A stretch of 64,000 nucleotides of DNA from Leifsonia sp. fls2-241-R2A-40a (lineage in GTDB: Bacteria > Actinomycetota > Actinomycetes > Actinomycetales > Microbacteriaceae), in assembly GCF_030209575.1 (NCBI RefSeq), contig NZ_JARVRS010000001.1, forward strand, positions 2,294,001 to 2,358,000, written 5' to 3'. Shown here one piece after another: positions 27,582-36,228 of this stretch (within the stretch, counting starts at the first letter, position 1; every line of letters starts with the position of its first letter). The notes below the pieces were generated by a model that did not search any database, was not told where the DNA came from, and saw nothing but the letters and a program-made list of their open reading frames with translations. The translations under genes were made by a program, and so were the position numbers.

Positions 27582-29447
27582 ATGGCCCTGAAGGACTGGC
27601 TCTGGACGACCAGAGTCCAGGACGAGACCCGAGCGCGCGGCGAATCGATCGTCGCGCGATTCGGCGGCCAGTATTTCGCTGACAGTCTCGCCTGGATCGT
27701 GGCCATCGTCGTGGCCGTCGTTCTGCGTTACGATTTCGCGCTCCACCGCATCCACTGGGTGCCCGTGCTCGTGTTCGCGATCGCGGTTCTGCTGCTGCAG
27801 CTGGTGCTGGGGTGGCTGTACTGGGTCTACCGCGGGCGCTACACCTACGGGAGCTTCGAGGAGGCGACCGCGGTCGCCCTGACGGTGCTCACCGTCGCCC
27901 TGCTGATGACGATTCCGCTCGCGCTGGTCGGCCCGGCGTTCGGACTGCCCCGCAGTCTGGCACTGATCGCGGGACCGATCGCGTTCGGGCTCATGGGCGT
28001 CGCCCGCTATCTGAAGCGGCAGTACGTCATCCGCCGTCTCAAGGTGAACCCCAACGCCGAGCGCGCACTGCTCGTCGGCGCCGGGTTCATGGGCAGCATC
28101 ATGGTCCGCCGCATGCTCACCGACCCGGACTCGCAGTACCTGCCCGTCGGCATGCTCGACGACGACCGGAGTAAGCGCAACCTCCGGCTGCTCGGCGTTC
28201 CGGTGCTCGGCGAGGTCGACGACCTGCAGCGCGTGGCGACCGCCACCAGCGCGACGGTCGTCCTGGTGTGCGTGGCACGCGCCGACGCGCCGTTCCTCGC
28301 CCGTATCTCCGACCTGGCGGAGCCCGCAGCGCTGCGGGTCAAGGTCCTGCCGGAGCTCGACGAGGTGCTGGAAGGACGCACGCGACTCAGCGACGTCCGT
28401 GATGTGTCCATCGAGGACATCATCGGGCGCCGACCGGTCGACACCGACATCGAGTCGATCGCCGGCTACCTCACCGGCCGTCGCATCCTGGTGACCGGCG
28501 CCGGAGGCTCCATCGGCTCGGAGCTGGTGCGGCAGATCTCCAAGTTCGGCCCTAGCGAGCTGATGATGCTCGACCGGGACGAGACGGGTCTGCAGCACGC
28601 GCAGCTCAACATCGTCGGCAACGGCCTTCTGGACTCCGACTCGCTCATCCTGGCCGACATCCGCGACGGGGAGCTGCTGAAGGACATCTTCCGCCGCCGT
28701 CGTCCCGATGTGGTCTTCCACGCGGCGGCGCTCAAGCACCTGCCGATGCTGGAGCGGTACCCCGACGAGGCCTGGAAGACGAACGTGCTCGGCACGCTCA
28801 ACGTCATCCGGGCGTCCCTCGACGCCGGGGTCGAGCAGTTCATCAACGTCTCGACGGACAAGGCGGCACGCCCGACGAGTATCCTCGGTCACTCCAAGCG
28901 CGTCGCCGAGCGGCTGACGGCATGGGCGGCGGAGTCGTCCGGTCGCGACTACCTGTCGGTGCGATTCGGCAACGTGCTCGGCAGCCGCGGGTCGCTCATC
29001 CCGACGTTCAAGCGGCTGATCGACGAGGGCAAGCCCCTGACGGTGACGCACCCGGACGCCACCCGGTACTTCATGACGATCCCGGAGGCGTGCCAGCTGG
29101 TCATGCAGGCCGGGGCCATCGGCTCGGCCGGCGAGGTGCTGATCCTCGACATGGGGCAGCCGGTGAGCATCCTCGAAGTGGCGCACCGCATGATCGCGCA
29201 GTCCGGACGGCACCTGGACATCGTCTTCACGGGGCTGCGTCCCGGCGAGAAGCTGCACGAGGAGCTGATCGGCGAAGGCGAGGTCGACCGGCGCCCTCAC
29301 CACGAGCTGATCTCGCACGCCCGCATCCGCCCGATGGACCCGGCTCGTCTCGACCGCGGGGAGTGGCTGCGCCGCTGGGAGCTCGGCCACAGCGACACCG
29401 CGATGGTCGGCGTGGTCGACGGCGTTTCGAGGGGTGCCGAGGCGTGA
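27582..29447 (+). CDS. Membrane-bound nucleotide-sugar 4,6-dehydratase (PglF-like)
   Basis: The 621-residue protein has four N-terminal transmembrane helices (first ~130 residues), a CoA-binding-like Rossmann domain, and a C-terminal short-chain dehydrogenase domain of the Polysacc_synt_2 type. Seen are TGAGGSIGSELVRQI, VFHAAALKHLPMLE and NVSTDKAARPTSILGHSKR. In PglF/FlaA1-type enzymes the usual Tyr of YxxxK is replaced by Met; here that position is Leu (LGHSK). The family converts UDP-GlcNAc to the 4-keto-6-deoxy sugar, the first step toward UDP-bacillosamine. ATG 27582 lies 6 nt after AAGGAAG. It opens a seven-gene glycan operon. Confidence 0.9.
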   Translation: MALKDWLWTTRVQDETRARGESIVARFGGQYFADSLAWIVAIVVAVVLRYDFALHRIHWVPVLVFAIAVLLLQLVLGWLYWVYRGRYTYGSFEEATAVALTVLTVALLMTIPLALVGPAFGLPRSLALIAGPIAFGLMGVARYLKRQYVIRRLKVNPNAERALLVGAGFMGSIMVRRMLTDPDSQYLPVGMLDDDRSKRNLRLLGVPVLGEVDDLQRVATATSATVVLVCVARADAPFLARISDLAEPAALRVKVLPELDEVLEGRTRLSDVRDVSIEDIIGRRPVDTDIESIAGYLTGRRILVTGAGGSIGSELVRQISKFGPSELMMLDRDETGLQHAQLNIVGNGLLDSDSLILADIRDGELLKDIFRRRRPDVVFHAAALKHLPMLERYPDEAWKTNVLGTLNVIRASLDAGVEQFINVSTDKAARPTSILGHSKRVAERLTAWAAESSGRDYLSVRFGNVLGSRGSLIPTFKRLIDEGKPLTVTHPDATRYFMTIPEACQLVMQAGAIGSAGEVLILDMGQPVSILEVAHRMIAQSGRHLDIVFTGLRPGEKLHEELIGEGEVDRRPHHELISHARIRPMDPARLDRGEWLRRWELGHSDTAMVGVVDGVSRGAEA

Positions 29448-30589
29448 GCCGGATCTACATGTCCTCGCCGGATGTCGGCGAGCTGGAGGAGCAGTCCGTC
29501 CTCGGAGCACTGCGGTCGGGCTGGATCGCACCGCTCGGACCCGACGTCGACGCCTTCGAGCGGGAGCTGGCCGACCGGGTAGGAGTGCCGTACGCGGTGG
29601 CTCTGAGCTCGGGCACCGCCGCTCTGCACCTGGCGCTGCTCGGTGTCGGAGCGGGACCTGGGTCGGTCGTGATCACCTCGACCATGACGTTCGCGGCGAC
29701 CGCGAACGCGATCGTCTACACGGGCGCCGAACCGTTCTTCGTCGACTGCGACCCGGTGACGGGCAACCTGTCGCCAGAGCTGCTCGAGCGCGCGCTGCAG
29801 GACGCCGCCGTCGAAGGCCTGCGGGTCGCCGCGGTGCTGCCGGTCGATCTGCTCGGTCGCGTGGCCGACTACGAGCGCATCCAGCCCCTGGCGGAGCGCT
29901 ACGGCGTGCCGGTGGTGTCCGATGCGGCCGAGTCGCTCGGTGCGTCGCGTCACGGCCGCTCGGCCGCGTCCTTCGGCGTCGCGGCCGCCCTCTCGTTCAA
30001 CGGCAACAAGATCATGACGACGTCCGGCGGCGGGATGCTGCTGACGGCCGACGAGGCTCTGGCTCAGCGGGCGCGCTACCTGGCGACGCAGGCGCGCCAG
30101 CCCGTGGCCCACTACGAGCACGTCGACATCGGCTACAACTACCGGATGAGCAACCTGCTCGCTGCCTTGGGTCGCGCCCAGCTGTCGCGCCTGGATGGCA
30201 TGATCGCCCGGCGTCGTGCCATCCGCGAGCGCTACCGCGACCTGTTCGCGTGCGTTTCCGGCGTCACGATCTTCCAGGGAGCGGACGACGCCGAGGACAA
30301 CTGCTGGCTGACCTCGATCCTGGTCGACCCGGAGGTCGCCGGCTGGCGTGCCGCCGAGCTGAGCGCCTGGCTCGCCGAGGATGACATCGAGAGCCGCCCG
30401 CTGTGGAAGCCGATGCACCTGCAGCCGGTGTTCGCCGACGCCCGCCGACTCGTCGACGGCAGTGCGGAGCGGCTGTTCGAGACCGGCGTGACCCTGCCCA
30501 GCGGCTCGGTGCTGACCGAGGAGCAGCTGGAGCGGGTGACCGGCCGCATCCACTCGTTCATCGGATCGCGGACGGGCCTGCCTGTATGA
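29444..30589 (+). CDS. DegT/DnrJ/EryC1 sugar aminotransferase (PglE-like)
   Basis: The 381-residue PLP protein belongs to the DegT/DnrJ/EryC1/StrS family. It begins IYMSSPDVGELEEQSVLGAL, has ALSSGTAALHLALLGVG, and carries the PLP lysine K189 in SFNGNKIMTTSGGG. Next to a 4,6-dehydratase, the expected reaction is transfer of the amino group to C4 of the 4-keto sugar. GTG 29444 overlaps the preceding stop by 4 nt; its own TGA overlaps the next ATG. Confidence 0.9.
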   Translation: MSRIYMSSPDVGELEEQSVLGALRSGWIAPLGPDVDAFERELADRVGVPYAVALSSGTAALHLALLGVGAGPGSVVITSTMTFAATANAIVYTGAEPFFVDCDPVTGNLSPELLERALQDAAVEGLRVAAVLPVDLLGRVADYERIQPLAERYGVPVVSDAAESLGASRHGRSAASFGVAAALSFNGNKIMTTSGGGMLLTADEALAQRARYLATQARQPVAHYEHVDIGYNYRMSNLLAALGRAQLSRLDGMIARRRAIRERYRDLFACVSGVTIFQGADDAEDNCWLTSILVDPEVAGWRAAELSAWLAEDDIESRPLWKPMHLQPVFADARRLVDGSAERLFETGVTLPSGSVLTEEQLERVTGRIHSFIGSRTGLPV

Positions 30590-31203
30590 GCCCCGCCCGG
30601 CCCTACGACGCCGTCAAGCGCGTGCTCGACGTCGTCACGGCAGTGGTGGTGCTGGCGCTGGGTTCGCCGGTCTACCTCGTCGTCGCGCTCCTCGTCGCGC
30701 GGAAGCTGGGCCGGCCGGTGCTCTTCACCCAGCCGCGGCCCGGTCGCGGCGGACGGGTGTTCACCCTGCTGAAGTTCCGGACGATGCGGACCAACCCGCC
30801 GGGGGAGGAGCTTCCCGACGAGGAGCGGCTCACCTCGTTCGGCCGCGCCCTCCGCTCGTCGAGCCTGGATGAGCTGCCGAGCTTCGTGAACGTGCTCCGG
30901 GGCGACATGAGCGTCGTCGGCCCACGGCCCCTCCTGGTGTCGTACCTGGAGCGGTACAGCCCCGAGCAGGCCCGCCGCCACGACGTGCGTCCGGGGATCA
31001 CCGGCCTCGCGCAGGTGAGCGGCCGCAACACCGTCGAGTGGTCCCGTCGGTTCGACCTGGACGTCGAATACGTCGAGAAGCGGAGCTTCCGGCTCGACGC
31101 CTGGATCCTGTTCCGCACGATCCGGGCCGCCGTGGCGCGCGAAGGGATCTCCGCCGAGGGCCACGCGACGATGCCCGAGTTCAAGCCGGGCAGCCCCGCG
31201 TGA
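30586..31203 (+). CDS. Undecaprenyl-phosphate glycosyl-1-phosphate transferase (PglC-like)
   Basis: This 205-residue monotopic phosphoglycosyl transferase has one N-terminal hydrophobic segment (VVTAVVVLALGSPVYLVVALL) and the catalytic domain with KFRTMR, the catalytic Asp-Glu pair D95-E96 in SSSLDELPSFVNVLRGDMS, and VGPRPLL. The small size is that of PglC and not of the large WbaP type. It would load the first sugar-1-phosphate onto undecaprenyl phosphate at the inner face of the membrane. Overlaps its neighbours by 4 nt on both sides. Confidence 0.9.
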   Translation: MSPARPYDAVKRVLDVVTAVVVLALGSPVYLVVALLVARKLGRPVLFTQPRPGRGGRVFTLLKFRTMRTNPPGEELPDEERLTSFGRALRSSSLDELPSFVNVLRGDMSVVGPRPLLVSYLERYSPEQARRHDVRPGITGLAQVSGRNTVEWSRRFDLDVEYVEKRSFRLDAWILFRTIRAAVAREGISAEGHATMPEFKPGSPA

Positions 31204-31838
31204 CGGCCGTCGTGGTCGTCGGCGCCGGAGGCTTCGGTCGCGAGACGCTGGATGTGCTGGAGGCGGCGGAGCGAGAGCAGCCCGGCCGTTTCGAGGTGCT
31301 CGGCGTCGTGGACGACGCGCCGTCGGAGACTGCGCTCGAACGCCTGGCGGCACGCGACATCGCCTACCTCGGCACGGTCGACCAGTGGCTCGGCGCGGGC
31401 CCGGATGCCGCCTACCTTCTCGGGGTCGGCTCGCCGGCCGTGCGCGAGCGACTCGACGCCCGGCTGACCGCTGCGGGTCTCACCGCCGCGACCGTCGTGC
31501 ATCCCCGCGCCGTCATCGGCAGCCGCGTGCGCATCGGAGACGGCAGCGTCGTCTGCGGCGGCGTGCAGCTCTCCACGAACGTGATCCTCGGCCGCAGCGT
31601 CCACCTGAATCCCGGTGCGATCGTCGGCCACGATGCCGTGCTCGAGGACTTCGTGTCCGTGAACCCGGGGGCCATCGTCTCCGGCGAGGTCCGCGTCGGG
31701 CGTGGCAGCCTCCTGGGCGCCGGGAGCGTGGTCCTGCAAGGTCTGCGGGTCGGAGCGGGGAGCACGGTCGGCGCAGCCGCGTGCGTCACGCGCGACGTTC
31801 CCGACTCCGTTGTCGTCAAGGGCGTTCCCGCCCGCTGA
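31200..31838 (+). CDS. Hexapeptide-repeat sugar acetyltransferase (PglD-like)
   Basis: The 212-residue protein has an N-terminal Rossmann-like part (VVVVGAGGFGRETLDVLE) and a C-terminal left-handed beta helix of hexapeptide repeats (VRIGDGSVVCGG, VHLNPGAIVGHDAVLEDF, VRVGRGSLLGAGS), the PglD/NeuD architecture. The catalytic His is probably H144. By family and position it should acetylate the 4-amino group made by the upstream aminotransferase, using acetyl-CoA. GTG 31200 overlaps the preceding stop by 4 nt. Confidence 0.88.
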   Translation: MTAVVVVGAGGFGRETLDVLEAAEREQPGRFEVLGVVDDAPSETALERLAARDIAYLGTVDQWLGAGPDAAYLLGVGSPAVRERLDARLTAAGLTAATVVHPRAVIGSRVRIGDGSVVCGGVQLSTNVILGRSVHLNPGAIVGHDAVLEDFVSVNPGAIVSGEVRVGRGSLLGAGSVVLQGLRVGAGSTVGAAACVTRDVPDSVVVKGVPAR

Positions 31839-31851
31839 ACCGAAGAGAGCA

Positions 31852-32793
31852 ATGAGAATTCTGATCACCGGCGGCGCCGGCTTCATCGGGTCCAACCTGG
31901 TCCGTCACCTCAACGCGGTGCATCCGGAGGCGGAGCTCCGCGTCCTCGACGACCTGAGCACCGGCAACCTCGCGAACCTGGAGGGCACCCGCGCCGACGT
32001 GACCGTGGGCAGCATCCTCGACTTCGAGCTGCTGCAGTCGGTGGTCGACGGAGTCGACTCGGTCGTGCACCTGGCCGCCCTGGGAAGCGTTCCCCGCTCG
32101 GTCGCGGCGCCCATCCCCTCGCACCACGCCAACGCCACCGGCACGCTCCACGTTCTCGAAGCCGCGCGCCTCGCCGGTGTGGAGCACGTCGTGGTCGCCT
32201 CCTCCAGCTCGGTGTACGGGAGCAACACCAAGCTGCCGAAGACCGAGTTCGACTGGACGCGGCCGATGAGCCCGTACGCGGTCAGCAAGCATGCGACCGA
32301 GGGCTACACGATCGCGTACAACCACTCGTACGGGATGCGGACGCTCGCCTTCCGCTTCTTCAACGTGTTCGGGCCGCGTCAGGCCGCCGACCACGTGTAC
32401 GCGGCGGTCATTCCGAAGTTCGTGGAGGCCGCCCTCGACGGGAAGACGCTCACCGTGCACGGCGACGGACTGCAGTCGCGCGACTTCACCTACGTCGAGA
32501 CGGTGTGCGCCGCCCTGACCACTGCCATCGAGCGCCGGATCAGCGACGTGCACCCGGTGAACCTGGCTTTCGGCACCAGCACTCCGCTGTTGCGCGTCAT
32601 CGACCTGATGCAGGACCACCTGGGCATGGAGCTCACCGTGGAGCACGTCGAGCCGCGCGTGGGGGATGTGCGCGCCTCCCAGGCCGACGGTGTGCGCATC
32701 CGCGAGCTCTTCCCGGAGGTCCAGCCGGTCGAGTTCGAGACCGCCCTGACCCGGACGATCGACTGGTACCGCGCGCAGCGGGACGGTCGATGA
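31852..32793 (+). CDS. NAD-dependent UDP-N-acetylhexosamine 4-epimerase (WbpP/Gne-type)
   Basis: The 313-residue extended short-chain dehydrogenase begins with the NAD motif ILITGGAGFIGSNLVRHL. It has VVASSSSVYGSNTKLPKTE and the catalytic Tyr/Lys in SPYAVSKHATEG, then FRFFNVFGPRQ. The Ser-rich active-site region and the KLPKTE segment resemble WbpP-type UDP-GlcNAc 4-epimerases, which make UDP-GalNAc. Plain UDP-glucose epimerase or a dTDP-glucose dehydratase is less likely. ATG 31852 is 13 nt after the previous stop, with a GAAGAGAG box. Confidence 0.82.
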   Translation: MRILITGGAGFIGSNLVRHLNAVHPEAELRVLDDLSTGNLANLEGTRADVTVGSILDFELLQSVVDGVDSVVHLAALGSVPRSVAAPIPSHHANATGTLHVLEAARLAGVEHVVVASSSSVYGSNTKLPKTEFDWTRPMSPYAVSKHATEGYTIAYNHSYGMRTLAFRFFNVFGPRQAADHVYAAVIPKFVEAALDGKTLTVHGDGLQSRDFTYVETVCAALTTAIERRISDVHPVNLAFGTSTPLLRVIDLMQDHLGMELTVEHVEPRVGDVRASQADGVRIRELFPEVQPVEFETALTRTIDWYRAQRDGR

Positions 32794-33956
32794 CCGCAGA
32801 GACGCGCGATCGCCGTCCGGTGATCGTGCTCGGCGTCACCGTCGACCTGTCCCTGCGACTGATGACCGGGTTCCCGGCGTTCCTCGTCTCGCGCGGCTGG
32901 GACGTCCACGTGGTGTGCTCGCCCGGAGCGGGTCTGGATGCTCTGGCCTCCGTCGCCGGGGTGACGGTTCACCCGCTCCCGATGCGACGCGATCCGGCGC
33001 CGTTCGCCGACCTGCGGTCGCTGTTCGCCTGGATCCGTCTGCTGCGCCGCCTGCGCCCGGACGTCGTCAGCGCCGGAACCCCGAAGGCCGGCCTGCTCGG
33101 GATGCTCGCCGCGCGCCTGACGCGCGTCCGATCGCGCGTGTACCTGCTGCGTGGCCTGCGGCTGGAGACGGCCGGCGGTCTCGGCCGGCGCATCCTCGCC
33201 GCGCTGGAGCGTCTCTCCATCGGGTCGTCCACCGTCACGGTGGCCGTCAGCCGCAGCCTGGCCGCCCGCACCGCGGAGCTGCGCCTCGGTAAGCCGGACC
33301 GTCTCGTCGTGCTCGGCGACGGCTCCTCCAACGGTGTCGACCTGGAGGCGATCGAACGGGCGCTGCCGGCCGGCGGAGAACAGGCCGCCCTGCGTGACAG
33401 CCTCGGGCTGGACGGACGACCCGTCGTCGGCTTCGTCGGGCGCCTGACCGTCGACAAGGGCGTCGCCGTGCTGGCGGAGGCCCTGCGGAGCCTCCGGGCC
33501 CAGGCTGCCGAGCTGCAGCTTCTGGTCGTCGGCGCGATCGAAGCGGGGGGAGACGCCTCCATCCTCGACGTGGACGGCCTGACGATCGCCCGCACGGGCT
33601 TCGTCGCCGACCCGGAGCGCTACTACGCACTCATGGACGTGCTGTGCCTGCCAACCTTCCGGGAGGGCTTCCCGAACGTCGTACTGGAGGCTGCAGCGGC
33701 CGGTGTGCCGACCGTGACGACCGACGCCACCGGTGCGGTCGACTCGGTGGTGGACGAGGAGACGGGGCTCATCGTGCCGGTCCGGGACGCGGCCGCGCTC
33801 GCCGCGGCGCTGTCGAGGATGGTCAGCGACGCGCCTCTGCGCTCACGTCTGGGCGACGCCGCGCGCGAGCGCGCCCGCACCCGCTTCGCGCGGAGCACCG
33901 TCTGGGCAGCGCAGGAGGAGTTCTACCGGGGCTTGGTGGAGCGCACGCGCTCGTAG
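32790..33956 (+). CDS. GT4-family glycosyltransferase (PglA-like)
   Basis: The 388-residue protein has a GT-B fold, family GT4: an N-terminal domain with VSAGTPKAGLLGMLAARL and VYLLRGLRLETAGG, and a C-terminal domain with VGFVGRLTVDKGV and the donor-binding FREGFPNVVLEAAAAGVPTVTTD. The TPKAGLLG and RGLRLE elements are typical of transferases that add the second sugar to an undecaprenyl-linked primer, such as PglA. It overlaps the epimerase stop by 4 nt, and its 3' end overlaps the convergent GT gene by 34 nt. Confidence 0.85.
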   Translation: MTAETRDRRPVIVLGVTVDLSLRLMTGFPAFLVSRGWDVHVVCSPGAGLDALASVAGVTVHPLPMRRDPAPFADLRSLFAWIRLLRRLRPDVVSAGTPKAGLLGMLAARLTRVRSRVYLLRGLRLETAGGLGRRILAALERLSIGSSTVTVAVSRSLAARTAELRLGKPDRLVVLGDGSSNGVDLEAIERALPAGGEQAALRDSLGLDGRPVVGFVGRLTVDKGVAVLAEALRSLRAQAAELQLLVVGAIEAGGDASILDVDGLTIARTGFVADPERYYALMDVLCLPTFREGFPNVVLEAAAAGVPTVTTDATGAVDSVVDEETGLIVPVRDAAALAAALSRMVSDAPLRSRLGDAARERARTRFARSTVWAAQEEFYRGLVERTRS

Positions 33957-34996
33957 AGCTCCAGGTACGCCCGCGCACTGTCGGAGACGCGGAACCGCTC
34001 TGCGTTATTCGCTGCGCCCTCGGCAAGCTCGTGGTACGCCTCAGCGCTCCGGGTGGCGGTGGTGATCGCACGGGCGATGCCCTCGACGCCGTCCGCCTGG
34101 TCGAAGAGAATGCCGGCGGTTCCGTCTGCGACCGAGTCGCGGAAGCCGTCCACTCGGGGGCCTACGACCGGGAGCCCCATCGCCATCGCCTCCGCAGCCA
34201 CCAGTGAGAAACCCTCGAAACGCGAGGTGGACAGCAGGAGGTGGTGCTCGTCCATCAGTGCGCCGACATCATCGGACTGCCCGGCCAGCGTCACCCTGTC
34301 CGAGACGCCGAGTTCCTGGATGAGCGCGGCGAGCGCGTCCCGCTGGTCGCCCTGGCCGACGATGGTGAGCGTCGCCTCCGGCAGGGCTGCGATCGCGCGC
34401 ACGGCGTCCGCGAAGTTCTTGCGCGCATCCAGATTGCCGACGGCGATCACCTTCGTCGGCGTGGTCAGCTCGCGGTCCCGCCGCCGGTCGAAGAACGCGT
34501 CGGAGATGCCGTTCGGGATGAGGTCGACCTCGCTGCGCACGCCGAGGCTCTCGAGGTGCGCGAGCAGCGCATCCCGAACTCCGGCGCTGATGGCGACCAG
34601 GCGGGCGTAGCGGCGGTAGAAGAGGCGGTCGGTCCGGCGCAGGACCGGGCTCTCGCGTCGCCGGTTCCAGGTCGAGTGCTCGGTGTAGACCAGCGGGCGC
34701 CTGCCGGCGCTCAGCGGCGCGAAGTAGAGCGCGGGGAAGAGGTGGACGTGCACGATGTCAGCGCTCCGCAGCCACCGGCGCATCCGGAACAGCGAGAGAG
34801 GGTCGTACGGGGAGCGCCCGGCGGTGACCACCCGGATGCCCTGGCGCTCGGCGGCCGCGAGCGGGACGCCCGCTGCACCTCCGATGGTGACGATGGTCAC
34901 CTGGTGTCCCGCATCACGCATGGACGACGTCAGGTCGACGACCAGGGTCTCCGCACCGCCCGTGGCGAGGGAGTTGATGACGTGGACGATGCGCAC
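33923..34996 (-). CDS. GT4-family glycosyltransferase
   Basis: A 357-residue GT-B transferase. The N-terminal acceptor domain begins MRIVHVINSLATGGAETLVVD, and the C-terminal donor domain has AVGNLDARKNFADAVRAI, VTLAGQSDDVGALM and SRFEGFSLVAAEAMAMGLPVVGPRV. It lies 8 nt after the flippase gene in a reverse-strand operon (dehydrogenase-Wzy-Wzx-GT). The sugar it adds is unknown. Starts with GTG at 34996. Confidence 0.88.
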   Translation of the reverse strand: MRIVHVINSLATGGAETLVVDLTSSMRDAGHQVTIVTIGGAAGVPLAAAERQGIRVVTAGRSPYDPLSLFRMRRWLRSADIVHVHLFPALYFAPLSAGRRPLVYTEHSTWNRRRESPVLRRTDRLFYRRYARLVAISAGVRDALLAHLESLGVRSEVDLIPNGISDAFFDRRRDRELTTPTKVIAVGNLDARKNFADAVRAIAALPEATLTIVGQGDQRDALAALIQELGVSDRVTLAGQSDDVGALMDEHHLLLSTSRFEGFSLVAAEAMAMGLPVVGPRVDGFRDSVADGTAGILFDQADGVEGIARAITTATRSAEAYHELAEGAANNAERFRVSDSARAYLELYERVRSTKPR

Positions 34997-35004
34997 CGGC
35001 TGCC

Positions 35005-36228
35005 TCAGATCACGTCGACGTCGGCGTCGGACCCGAGGTCGAGATCGACCGGCTCGGAGACGTTCTTCGTCTGCCCGAACAGGAGGACGATCCAGACGAC
35101 CGCGATGACGACGGTGGCCAGCGTGACGGCGACGATCGCGCCCTTGATGCCGAAGAGCAGTCCGCCGGCGATCGGCAGCACGATGCCGGCGAGCGACGTG
35201 ACGGCGCGCGCGCTGAGCAGGCGGCGGCGGGTGAAGTGCGTGCGGGCCAGCAGGTAGTACACGCCGTTGAGGAACGTCGCGCCGACGAAGACGCCGGCCT
35301 CCCAGGCGTAGTCGGTGAGCGCCGTCAGCGTTCCGATCTCCAGGCCGGTCAGCTTGAGCAGGACGATCGCGGCGTAGCAGACTGCGCCGATCACGGCCGA
35401 GAGGCCGACGAAGAGCGCGACCGAGCGGGCCCGCGCGAACCGCTTCGCATCCACCCCCGCGAACAGCGGGCGCACCGGAGTCAGGAGCAGCTTGACCGGG
35501 CCCGACACGTTCGACAGGGCGCGGTAGACGCCGAAGCCGTTGACTCCGAGGATCGGGATGAGCGCATAGGGCGTCCCGATGCCGGAGGCGTCGAGCAGCA
35601 CCGAGTCACCGAGAAGGGTCTTGATCTCGTGGTTGTGGGTCCTGAGCCACGACGGAACGAGCGAGGGCGCGTATCCGGTGGCGGGCTTGGAGAGGGCCGC
35701 GCTGACGACCGAGCTCGCCGCCCAGACGATCATGACCGTCGTGATCGAGAAGCTGTCGCGGGCGAACAGGAACAGCGCCCAGCCCACGACCAGGACGACG
35801 ACGTTCGCGAAGTCCGCCGGGACGACCCAGCGGTATTCGCGGTGGTGCATGGCGAAATAGCGGGCGCCGACCCGGTAGGTCGCTGTTCCGACGGCCACGC
35901 CGCTGAAGACGGCCAGCCCCTGGTATCCCGGGATCAGGGCGAGGATGAGCGTTGTCACCACTCCCGACAGGACGGAGTGCGCGAGCAGGGGCGCGCTGAA
36001 CTGCCGCCAGTCGGCCACCGGCCGCACCCGCTGCCAGGCCTCGCAGACGACGGACAGCAGTACGGACGACGCGAGGGCGAACGCCAGGTATACGGCCGAG
36101 AAGCGGCCGAAGGCGGCGGGCTCCAGGCTGACCAGCGCGAGGAACTGGAGGAGGACGATCGCCGCCGAGGAGAAGACCGTGCCCAGCGAGATCCAGTAGA
36201 GGTGCTGGCGCGAGGAGCCGGGACTCAC
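35005..36228 (-). CDS. Wzx-like polysaccharide flippase
   Basis: The 407-residue protein has about ten to twelve predicted transmembrane helices from residue ~10 on and no soluble domain, the pattern of MATE/MOP-type oligosaccharide flippases. It should move undecaprenyl-linked repeat units across the membrane. Its GTG overlaps the stop of the polymerase gene by 4 nt. Sequence identity within this family is low, so the call rests on topology plus neighbours. The C-terminus is an acidic tail (SEPVDLDLGSDADVDVI). Confidence 0.8.
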   Translation of the reverse strand: MSPGSSRQHLYWISLGTVFSSAAIVLLQFLALVSLEPAAFGRFSAVYLAFALASSVLLSVVCEAWQRVRPVADWRQFSAPLLAHSVLSGVVTTLILALIPGYQGLAVFSGVAVGTATYRVGARYFAMHHREYRWVVPADFANVVVLVVGWALFLFARDSFSITTVMIVWAASSVVSAALSKPATGYAPSLVPSWLRTHNHEIKTLLGDSVLLDASGIGTPYALIPILGVNGFGVYRALSNVSGPVKLLLTPVRPLFAGVDAKRFARARSVALFVGLSAVIGAVCYAAIVLLKLTGLEIGTLTALTDYAWEAGVFVGATFLNGVYYLLARTHFTRRRLLSARAVTSLAGIVLPIAGGLLFGIKGAIVAVTLATVVIAVVWIVLLFGQTKNVSEPVDLDLGSDADVDVI

